DNA of 64,000 nucleotides from Ampullaceana balthica (Eukaryota > Mollusca > Gastropoda > Lymnaeidae), in the NCBI GenBank assembly GCA_944989445.1, contig CALYLW010000018.1, positions 842,430 through 906,429 on the forward strand, written 5' to 3'. Under the pieces are notes generated by a model. That model made no database searches. It was not told the DNA's origin and was given only the letters and a program-made list of their open reading frames with translations. This document shows positions 22,301 through 34,300 of the stretch, piece by piece. The translations under genes and the position numbers were made by a program. The first letter of the stretch is position 1. The number at the start of each line of letters is the position of its first letter.

Positions 22301-25300
22301 TATTCATATGATCAAATCAAGATAAAAATGATGCGTTGCAACATTCGTATATTAAATATAGAATAAGATCGGAATCTCATTAAACATCCTTGGTTCATTA
22401 TATTTTCAAAATATGACATGATTTGAATGCAATAATATAATAAAATATTAATATTGTTTTTCTTCTGTCTGGTAATAATATGTCTGCTTATGCCATGTTT
22501 TCTGGAGAAAATTACAGTATTGCAAATATCAAAATATAGCAAGATTGTTGGCTTCCTTATGTCTCGTAAGACGACGGAATTTTCTGTGCTCCTGTGGAAT
22601 TTGCGCGCATGGCTTTGCAGCTTCTGCTGTGGCTGTACAAGTCCACTCGCGAATGGCAGTCTTTGCTGCACTTCTGGCACTGGAAAGGTAGTGTTTGTGG
22701 TTGGCTGATTTGCTCTACTTTTCCTTTATGTCTGCGACCTGTTGCAGGTTTCTTTCACCTGCTTCTAGCCCGGCAGTCAACGCCTGTCTCCATCTGTACC
22801 TGTCCCCAGCGAGTTCCTCCCAACTATTTATGTCAATGCCAATAGCTTTGAGGTCTCTCTTGCAGACATCTTTGTAACGGAGGTGAGGCCAGCCTGTAGT
22901 CCTCTTTCCTTTGGCTAGCTCAGAATAGAGGATGTCCTTTGGGATTATGCCATCCTCCAATCTGCGCACATGTCCCAACCATCTGAGCTGACGCTGGCGA
23001 AGAAGAGTTGTCATGCTTTGTATTTTTGCCTGCCATGTTGTAGCACCTCATTGTTGGTGACATGGTCCTGCCAGGCGATTCCCAGGATGCGCGGAGACAG
23101 CGCATGTGGAAAGCACTCAATCTCCTTTCTTGTCTGGAGTATAGGGTCCAGGATTCACTGGCATAAAGGAGGGTGCTTAGCACACATGCACGGTACACAG
23201 CAATTTTCGGTTCTGATGGTCAGCTTTTTGTTTGTTTCCTGACTCTTTTTGAGAGCCTGGCCAGAGTTGTGGAGGCCTTGCCGATCCTTATGTCTAGGTC
23301 GAATCAAGGGACAGGTTGTTGGTGATATTGGGAGCCAAGGTATGTAAAGTGTTCCACGGCCTCAAGTTGGCAACCATTGATGGTGATGTTGGGTGGATCA
23401 GCATCCTGGGCCATCACGTTAGTCTTTTTGAAGCTGATGGTTAGGCCGAAGTCGCTGGCGGCCTTGGCAAAGCGGTCCATTAGGATTTGCAAATCTGCGA
23501 CTCTAATAGCAAGATTATGTCACTAAAAAATAATAATTTTCATGTTAGGGGTTTTTAAACATCTCCTAACTATTATTTAAGTTCGAACTTTCTATTTTTG
23601 TCTTTTTGAAGACTTTGACTAAGTACAATACTGTCACTACACTGCACAATAATCATCAGCATTTTGAAATAATAAAACGCTAATTGACTTTATATTTATC
23701 ACTAGACTCGGCTGCTTTCATAATTTCTTGTTCTTAGAAATTGCCTCCTTAAATTATATGCAGGTATACGGTATATTAAAAAACACACAGAGTTCACTTC
23801 TCACAGATTCAACGCACATCCGATTACGTTCATCAGTCTGTGAGGCGTTTAAAATTGTTTTGTAATGCCAGAAGGGATTAACGTTTAATTCTTTACGTGC
23901 TGCATTTATATAATAAAAGACATTGGGTGTTGTTTTTTTTTACAATCCGAATTGCAAATTTCTATGCGTAATTAGGTCAAACGGTCGATTCTAAAATGAG
24001 AAAATTTTAAGATTGCTTAAAAAAGCCTAGTAGTGTATTGAATTAAAGAAAATACTAAGAAAATTGAAAATACCGGATACATGTATGTCCGGTATTGCTT
24101 CAATTTTTTAACTGGACAAATAACGATAATACCGGACAGTCCGGTTAAAAACCGGACATCTGGCAACCCTATGATGGATACAATACATATATTAACTTCA
24201 CCGTCTTGTCTGTCTGTCTGTCGTGGTCCCTCAGAAAAACAAAAAGGAAAAGTAAAAAATTACACACTTCCCGTGATCCTAACGAGCTGATAATTTAAAT
24301 TTTGTTTTCGTATGTTACCATTTCGGGAGGATACTCAACAACTTCCTAAAGTTTCATACTCATACGTATATGGGAAGTTGGATATTTAATGTTTAGTCTG
24401 TTTTATATAGCTCATATAAGGAAAAATAACTACATTTGGGCCCCAGGCCCCCTAGTGAGTGATAATTTTATATTTTTTTACGCCTGTTACCATCGTGGGA
24501 GGGTACTCAAAAGCGTGCCAAAGTTTCATGCTTCTACTTAAACGGTAAGTTGGAGAATTAGTGATGAGTCAGTTTTATATAAGAAAAAAAAACTACTGGA
24601 AACGGGCACCGAGTGAGTGATAATTTAAATATTTTTTCGCCAGTTACCGTTTTGGGAGGGTACACAACAATTTTCAAAGTTTCATGCTCATACCTACACG
24701 GGAAATTGGAGATTTAATAATGAGTCTGTTTTATAAAGCTCATTAAAGAAAAAAAAACTAAATTTAGGCCCCGGCCCCCCAGTTAGTGATTTTTATTCGA
24801 CTGTTACCATTGCGGAAGGGTACTCAACAACTTTCCAAAGTTGCATGCTTCCACCTACACGGGAAGATGAGAAATAAGTGTTGAGTTAGTTTTTAATATA
24901 CAATGAAACAACTAAATTTTGGCCCCCGGCCCCCAGCAAGTGATATTTTAAATATTTTGTCAGCTTGTTACCATCGCGAAAGTGTATTTAAAAACTATCC
25001 AAAGTTTCATGCTTCTACCTACACGGGAAATAGGAGAATTTGTGATTTTCAGGTTTTATATCGCTAATAAAAGGAAAAAAAATACATTTGGGCACCAGGC
25101 CCCCAGTTTTTGATAATTTATATATTTTTTTACTTGTTACTATCGCTGAATGTTACTTAACAACTAACCAAAGTTTCATGCTTCTACCTTCTCGGGAAAT
25201 AGGAGTATGAGGGATTTTTTTATTTTTATAAAGCCCATATAAGGGGAAAAAAACGTTTTTGGGCTCCCGGCCCCCATGCGTGTGAATTTCAAAATTCTTT

Positions 25301-28300
25301 TTCGCCTGTTACCATTGCGGATGTGTACTCAACAACTAACCAAAGTTTCATGCTTCTACCTACACGGAAAATAGGACATTTAGTGATTTTTAGTTTTTAT
25401 ATAGCTCAAATTCGGAAAAAACTACATTTGGGTCCCCGGCCCCCAGTATGCGAGAATTTAAATATTTGTTTGCCTGTATCATCGCGGAAGTGTACTCAAC
25501 AACTTCCCAAAGTTTCGTTCTTCTACCTACTCGGGAAATGGGAGAATTAGTGATTTTTATTGTCATATAGCCCATAAATGAAAAAAAATGTTTTTGGGCC
25601 CCGGGCCCCCATGAGTGTGAATTATTATTTTTTTACGTTAATTATTGTTGCGAGAGGCTAATTAACAACTTCCCAAAGTTTCATGCTTCCACCTACACGG
25701 TAAGATGAGAAATAAGTGTTGAGTTAGTTTTTAATATACAATGAAACAACTAAATTTTGGCCCCCGGCCCCCAGCAAGTGATATTTTAAATATTTTTTCA
25801 GCTTGTTACCATCGCGAAAGTGTATTTAAAAACTATCCAAAGTTTCATGCTTCTACCTACACGGGAAATAGGAGAATTTGTGATTTTCAGGTTTTATATC
25901 GCTAATAAAAGGGAAAAAAATACATTTGGGCACCAGGCCCCCAGTCTTTGATAATTTATATATTTTTTTACCTGTTACTATCGCTGAATGTTACTTAACA
26001 ACTAACCAAAGTTTCATGCTTCTACCTTATCGGGAAATAGGAGTATGAGGGATTTTTTTATTTTTATAAAGCCCATATATGGGGAAAAAACGTTTTTGGG
26101 CTCCCGGCCCCAATGCGTGTGAATTTCAAAATTCTTTTTCGCCTGTTACCATTGCGGATGTGTACTCAACAACTAACCAAAGTTTCATGCTTCTACCTAC
26201 ACGGAAAATAGGACATTTAGTGATTTTTAGTTTTTATATAGCTCAAATTCGGAAAAAACTACATTTGGGTCCCCGGCCCCCAGTATGCGAGAATTTAAAT
26301 ATTTGTTTGCCTGTATCATCGCGGAAGTGTACTCAACAATTTCCCAAAGTTTCGTTCTTCTACCTACTCGGGAAATGGCAGAATTAGTGATTTTTATTGT
26401 CATATAGCCCATAAATGAAAAAAAAATGTTTTTTGGCCCCGGGCCCCCATGAGTGTGAATTATTATTTTTTTACGTTAATTATAGTTGCGAGAGGCTAAT
26501 TAACAACTTCCCAAAGTTTCATGCTTCCACCTACACGGTAAGATGAGAAATAAGTGTTGAGTTAGTTTTTAATATACAATGAAGCAACTAAATTTTGGCC
26601 CCCGGCCCCCAGCAAGTGATATTTTAAATATTTTTTCAGCTTGTTACCATCGCGAAAGTGTATTTAAAAACTATCCAAAGTTTCATGCTTCTACCTACAC
26701 GGGAAATAGGAGAATTTGTGATTTTCAGGTTTTATATCGCTAATAAAAGGAAAAAAAATACATTTGGGCACCAGGCCCCCAGTTTTTGATAATTTATATA
26801 TTTTTTTACTTGTTACTATCGCTGAATGTTACTTAACAACTAACCAAAGTTTCATGCTTCTACCTTCTCGGGAAATAGGAGTATGAGGGATTTTTTTATT
26901 TTTTATAAAGCCCATATAAGGGGAAAAACGTTTTTGGGCTCCCGGCCCCCATGCGTGTGAATTTCAAAATTCTTTTTCGCCTGTTACCATTGCGGATGTG
27001 TACTCAACAACTAACCAAAGTTTCATGCTTCTACCTACACGGAAAATAGGACATTTAGTGATTTTTAGTTTTTATATAGCTCAAATTCGGAAAAAACTAC
27101 ATTTGGGTCCCCGGCCCCCAGTATGCGAGAATTTAAATATTTGTTTGCCTGTATCATCGCGGAAGTGTACTCAACAACTTCCCAAAGTTTCGTTCTTCTA
27201 CCTACTCGGGAAATGGCAGAATTAGTGATTTTTATTGTCATATAGCCCATAAATGAAAAAAAATGTTTTTGGGCCCCGGGCCCCCAAGAGTGTGAATTAT
27301 TATTTTTTTACGTTAATTATTGTTGCGAGAGGCTAATTAACAACTTCCCAAAGTTTCATGCTTCCACCTACACGGTAAGATGAGAAATAAGTGTTGAGTT
27401 AGTTTTTAATATACAATGAAACAACTAAATTTTGGCCCCCGGCCCCCAGCAAGTGATATTTTAAATATTTTTTCAGCTTGTTACCATCGCGAAAGTGTAT
27501 TTAAAAACTATCCAAAGTTTCATGCTTCTACCTACACGGGAAATAGGAGAATTTGTGATTTTCAGGTTTTATATCGCTAATAAAAGGGAAAAAAATACAT
27601 TTGGGCACCAGGCCCCCAGTTTTTGATAATTTATATATTTTTTTACCTGTTACTATCGCTGAATGTTACTTAACAACTAACCAAAGTTTCATGCTTCTAC
27701 CTTCTCGGGAAATAGGAGTATGAGGGATTTTTTTATTTTTATAAAGCCCATATATGGGGAAAAAACGCTTTTGGGCTCCCGGCCCCAATGCGTGTGAATT
27801 TCAAAATTCTCTTTCGCCTGTTACCATTGCGGATGTGTACTCAACAACTAACCAAAGTTTCATGCTTCTACCTACACGGAAAATAGGACATTTAGTGATT
27901 TTTAGTTTTTATATAGCTCAAATTCGGAAAAAACTACATTTGGGTCCCCGGCCCCCAGTATGCGAGAATTTAAATATTTGTTTGCCTGTATCATCGCGGA
28001 AGTGTACTCAACAACTTCCCAAAGTTTCGTTCTTCTACCTACTCGGGAAATGGCAGAATTAGTGATTTTTATTGTCATATAGCCCATAAATGAAAAAAAA
28101 TGTTTTTGGGCCCCGGGCCCCCATGAGTGTGAATTATTATTTTTTTACGTTAATTATTGTTGCGAGAGGCTAATTAACAACTTCCCAAAGTTTCATGCTT
28201 CCACCTACACGGTAAGATGAGAAATAAGTGTTGAGTTAGTTTTTAATATACAATGAAACAACTAAATTTTGGCCCCCGGCCCCCAGCAAGTGATATTTTA

Positions 28301-31300
28301 AATATTTTTTCAGCTTGTTACCATCGCGAAAGTGTATTTAAAAACTATCCAAAGTTTCATGCTTCTACCTACACGGGAAATAGGAGAATTTGTGATTTTC
28401 AGGTTTTATATCGCTAATAAAAGGAAAAAAAATACATTTGGGCACCAGGCCCCCAGTTTTTGATAATTTATATATTTTTTTACTTGTTACTATCGCTGAA
28501 TGTTACTTAACAACTAACCAAAGTTTCATGCTTCTACCTTCTCGGGAAATAGGAGTATGAGGGATTTTTTTATTTTTATAAAGCCCATATAAGGGGAAAA
28601 AACGTTTTTGGGCTCCCGGCCCCCATGCGTGTGAATTTCAAAATTCTTTTTCGCCTGTTACCATTGCGGATGTGTACTCAACAACTAAACAAAGTTTCAT
28701 GCTTCTACCTACACGGAAAATAGGACATTTAGTGATTTTTAGTTTTTATATAGCTCAAATTCGGAAAAAACTACATTTGGGTCCCCGGCCCCCAGTATGC
28801 GAGAATTTAAATATTTGTTTGCCTGTATCATCGTGGAAGTGTACTCAACAACTTCCCAAAGTTTCGTTCTTCTACCTACTCGGGAAATGGCAGAATTAGT
28901 GATTTTTATTGTCATATAGCCCATAAATGAAAACAAAAAATGTTTTTTGGCCCCGGGCCCCCATGAGTGTGAATTATTATTTTTTTACGTTAATTATTGT
29001 CGCGAGAGGCTAATTAACAACTTCCCAAAGTTTCATGCTTCCACCTACACGGTAAGATGAGAAATAAGTGTTGAGTTAGTTTTTAATATACAATGAAACA
29101 ACTAAATTTTGGCCCCCGGCCCCCAGCAAGTGATATTTTAAATATTTTTTAAACTTGTTACCATCGCGAAAGTGTATTTAACAACTATCCAAAGTTTCAT
29201 GCTTCTACCTACACGGGAAATAGGAGAATTTGTGATTTTCAGGTTTTATATCGCCCATAAAAGGAAAAAAAATTACATTTGGGCACCAGGCCCTCAGTTT
29301 TTGATAATTTATATTTTTTATTACCTGTTACTATCGCTGAATGTTACTTAACAACTACCCAAAGTTTCATGCTTCTACCTTCTCGGAAATAGGAGTATGA
29401 GGGATTTTTAATTTTTATAAAGCCCATATAAGGAAAAAAAACGTTTTTGGGATCCCGGCCCCTATGAATGTGAATTTCAAAATTCTTTTTCGCCTCTTAC
29501 CATTACGGAAGTGTACTTAACAACTTCCCAAAGTTTCATGCTTTTGCCTATGTTGTTTTTAGAGAATTAGTGATGAGACAGTTGTTTTAAATAAGAAAAA
29601 AAACTACATTTGGGCCCTCGGCCCCGAATAAGTGATAATTTATTTTTTAAAATTTTACTTGTTACCATTGCGGACGTGTACTCAACAACTAACAAAAGTT
29701 TCATGCTTCTACGTACACGGAAAATAGGAGATTTAGTGATTTTCAGTTTTTATATAGCTCATATTCGAAAAAAACTAGATTTGGGTCCCCGGCCCCCAGT
29801 ATGCGATTATTTAAATATTGTTTGCGTGATACCATCGCGGAAGTTTACTTAACAACTTCCCAAAGTTTCACTCTTCTACCTACTCTGGAGATAGGAGAAT
29901 TAGTGATTTTTAATTGTCATATAGCCCATAAATGAAGGGAAAACGTCAATTACGCCAATTATCGTCTTGAGAGGCTAATTAACAGCTTCCCAAAGTTTCA
30001 TGCTTCTACCTACAGGGGAAATTGGTGAATTGGTGATGAGTCAGTTTTAAATATAAAAAAGTAAATTTGGGCCCCCGGCCCCCAGTAAGTGATATTTTAA
30101 ATATTGTTTACGTGTGTTACCACCGCGAAAGTGTATTTAACAACTACCCAAAGTTTCATGCTTCTACCTACACGGGAAATGGAGAATTAGTGATGAGGAA
30201 GTTTTTATATAAGGAAAAAACTACATTTTTGCCCCCCGGCCCCCAGTCAGTGATAATTTAAATATTTTTTTCACCTGTTACCATTGCGGGAGGTACTCAA
30301 CAAATACCCAAAGTTTCATGCTCCTGCCTACACGGAAAATTAAAGATTTTATGATGAGTCTGTTTCATATAGCTCATAATAGGTAAAAATTACATTTGAG
30401 CCCCCGGCTCCCATGATTGGGGATTTTAAAATTATTTTTTGCCAATTATCGATTTGAGAATTAGTGATGAGTCAGTCAGTCAGTGAGGGCTTTGCCTTTT
30501 ATTAGTATAGATCAGGGGTCTCCAAACGTTTCTGCCGAAGGGCCGCATTAAATGTCCAACAGCAGTTTGGGGGCCGACTACTAACCCCCAACTACTAAGT
30601 TTTGTGGTAAACTACAGGTAAAAATATAATCTTTTTTTTTAGATTAAAAGGTCTCCAGGGGCCGGATGAGAGGGCATCGCGGGCCGTATCTGGCCCGCGG
30701 GCCGTAGTTTGGAGACTACGCATAGATTCATGATGTGTGTGTAAATAATTAAACAAATAAAAAGTATGCCCTTTAATGGAAATATTAACTATTGAGTTTA
30801 ATTTTTCTTCAATGAAAGCGTGATGACGTGGTGTACGCCATATTTACCATGGCGCATGCAGCTTGTGGACTTCTACTTCCGGTGGTGTCTGTGTTGGCGC
30901 CAATTTACATTGACAACAACTGTGTCGACAAGAAAAGGCTTGGACTATTTTTAGGTTTTAACTTTTTTCGATAAGCAGATTACCCGATTTAAAGGAGGGG
31001 GGGGGGCATCGGCATAAATTATTAGTATTAAAAATAGAGTAGTAAAAACCCCAAAAGAGTTGATTTAATACCCCCATATATTTGAAGGTCAACGTTTATT
31101 TTTCACGGATTCGCCTGGGCTCAAAACTAAATATATACCAGCCTCATTGACCAGCAGTTTTAAAATTTTATTCCCCATAAAACACGAAATTTCGTTATTA
31201 TAAGAAATATTAATTTATTACATTCTGTTGCTATTATAGGAACATGTATCATTAAAGAGTTGAGTTGGGTGCGGGATGGGGTGGGGGATGTAAACACATT

Positions 31301-34300
31301 ATCATTTTATATTGTTCTGAAAATCCCCTTCATCTCTTTATATAAAACAAAATCCTAACACACATCCGAACCCCCCCCCCAGGTATTTTCATCATTCTCA
31401 GTGAACTGGCCCCAATCTCAGCCATAGGCGGCGGTGGATTCTTTGGGCAATTTGCTGTGGACTTAAAAGGTAATGAGAGCTCCGATGGAATAAAAGGAAA
31501 CGATGGTTCGTGTTAGAGTTAGTGTTAGTGTTAGGGTTCATGGGCGTCGCTAGGAATTTTTCCAGGGGGGGGGCAAAAAAATCCCACTTTTTCTTTTTAT
31601 TTTAACTGGCAATGCCATACAGGTACAATTTTCAATTAAATTCAAGTTCAGTATAAAATAACGGTTGAAAAAAGCCTTAGAAATTAATAAGACTTACAAA
31701 TTAGTGCTGTAATAGTTAAAATACAACATTTATTAATGCATTTAATAAATTAAATTTTTTTTTCTCAAATGTAGGGGGGGGGGCAAATGCCCCCCTTGCC
31801 CTCCTTCCCTACGCCCATGTTAGGGTTAGGGTTAGAGTTAGTGTTAGTGTTAGGGTTAGAGTTAGTGTTAGGGTTAGGGTTAGAGTTAGTGTTAGGGTTA
31901 GAGTTAGTGTTAGGGTTAGTGTTGGGGTTAGGATTAGAGTTAGTGTTAGGGTTAGAGTTAGTGTTAGGGTTAGGGTTAGAGTTAGTGTTAGGGTTATGGT
32001 TAGAGTTAGTGTTGGGGTTAGGGTTAGTGTTAGGGTTAGAGTTAGTGTTAGGTTTAGGGTTAGTGTTAGGAACATTCTAAATTCTTACGTTCTCTTGATT
32101 TGGGTCAGCGTAAAAAGTTGAAAAATATAACTTTCACGCTCATAGAAGATAGCATTCAATCCATATTTAATATTATTTTTATAACTTTGTCGTTAATTCT
32201 TGGTGACGCCTCGTGTTGAAATCTTGTCGTGATCATGATTTAACTTAAATTTTAACACTTTTTTGGAAATTAACACATTAATACACCCCAAAATCCCGCT
32301 AACTTTTACATAAAGACACAAGTTACTGCCCATTCAAAATTTATTGCAATAATATAATGTTTGTAAAATTCTGGCACCTAATTTGTTAAAACATACTTTT
32401 AAAATTAATTATTATTAGATTCTTTTGACCACAATTATCATAATTTTTGTTAATACTTGCAATTACTTGTAAATAATTATGAGGTATACACCTGGTCCTG
32501 AAAAGCTGCATTAGCCAACATCCAGATCCATTGATATTACAATCTGTATTCTTAGAAAGATGACAATATATTAAAAGATGATTTGTGTTCCATCTAGTTA
32601 GGGATATAAGCAAACCTTACTCGTACGTAGCAAAACGCAGCTGATTTAGAAGGGAAGGAGGCGGGTGGGTGTCATGCAAAGAGTGGTTGTTTGATTATAG
32701 AGATGTTTCGTTAAAAGTTTAGACTTACATGTTAATGTCGTTGATAAATATGTCCTAAAAATGTTTTTTTTTCATTTTGCCTTCTTATCAGAGACAGAAC
32801 TTAACGTTTTAGACCCTCGCTACGTCCCCGCATGGTGGATCCCTGTACTCCTATATGGAGCCTTCTTGTGTCTGATCGGCTACAGCATAGCGGGGTTTCC
32901 AAGGAGACTCGTCCCGAAACATCAACAGAAGTTGGCGTTATTGGAGGCTGCCAGTTTTTACTTCCGGGAAGAGGGAGGGTGCATTGATAATAAGGATGAA
33001 ACTGTCAATGATCCGAGGTCTGATTTACAGGGATTCATAAAGTTGCACTGTTTTATTTTATAATTTCTTTTTTTTTCTTTGTAGCTCTAGTAAGTTATAG
33101 TTATATAGAGGCAATTAAGTTGTATAAACAAGTCTCTTGTCTAATGTATTGTGCTATTATGTTATGGTTCTTTAGATCGGTGCTTCTCAAACTTTTTAGT
33201 ATTGCAGACCGGCAATAATTTTTTTCCTGTACTGACGGGGTAGCGAAATGTAATTTTTTGAATTATGTGTTTCATTGTATGTGCTTATTTCCGAAAACTT
33301 GACATATTCTATATGGTTAGTACAGATGGTTGTAAATGTAGGATTATAATTATAATTGCATGTCCTTTCTTGATAACTTCTGCGGACCGGCGGCTGATTA
33401 CGCACTGGCCGGCACCGTTCCGCGGACCACAACTTTGAGAACCACTGCTTTATATGCAATAACATCTTGTCTTGCATTATAATATATATTGTACTAATAG
33501 GTTTTGATTTTTTAGAGGCAACTAAATTTTTTTAAACTTGACTTGTCTTATATTTATATATTTTGCTTTTAGGTTATGGTTCTTGCAAACTTTGTAAGGT
33601 TTCCTCCTAGACACTCTTCAAAACAAGAACAACAACAAAAACAAACAACCAACTAAATCATCAAACTAAAAAGAGTTATACCCCTTTGTTATGTGGCCCG
33701 GTTTCTTATGTCTCAATACGTGTTTAGTATTTTTTTCTTGAGCTGACAATAGACCCGGAGTTGCCACTAAATATATTAGTTTGATTCAAATTATCAGTTT
33801 TTGCGCTGCTAAGATATCCTGGAGATTTGCGGGTTAATGATTACTGGGTGACCAAATGGTAACGAAGGCACGAGAGGGGCCGTCCATAAAGTACGTCACG
33901 CTATTTTTGACCATTTTTAACTCCCCCCTTCGCCCCCCTGTCACAGACTGTCACAAATCTCGGCACCTAAAGTACGTCAAACTTTCGAACACATGTTTTT
34001 TATTAACAAAATAATTAAAATTTAATATAAAACACCGTGACGTCACGCATGGCTGGGCCCCCCCTCCCCCTTGTCACAAAATGTCACACTTTCTTACACC
34101 CCCTCCCCCCCCCTCTGGAGCGTGACATACTTTATGGACGGCCCCAAAATATAATTTAAAAATTCTTCTCCTAAAGTTTGGACCTATTAATTCCTTCCCA
34201 GAAAATATTTTGTACATTGCTGTTTATAAAACCCGAACAATGACGTAGCTGTTTTGTCTCTTTCGCAGCCGTAAGGAAAACTTCTACAATCAGCTGCAAG

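Larger units (their letters stand above)
21532..30511 (-). mobile_element. Probable large Helitron carrying a higher-order repeat array
   Basis: The right end (minus-strand 5') is TCTATACTAATAAAAGGC, as in the Helitron at 5038-7568. The left end (minus-strand 3') has the hairpin ACGCCGCAAGGCGT followed by ATCTAG, flanked by A. The segment at 22070-22135 and the 24172-30511 array match the other Helitron. The left terminal 540 bp differ from it, so this is either one element of another subfamily or two abutting Helitrons. A hAT element (22136-24171) is inserted within. Confidence 0.6.

Noticed and set aside
31787..32080. Leu/Gly/Val-rich open frame
   Set aside because: Translation of TTAGGG-like hexamers; both strands are open.
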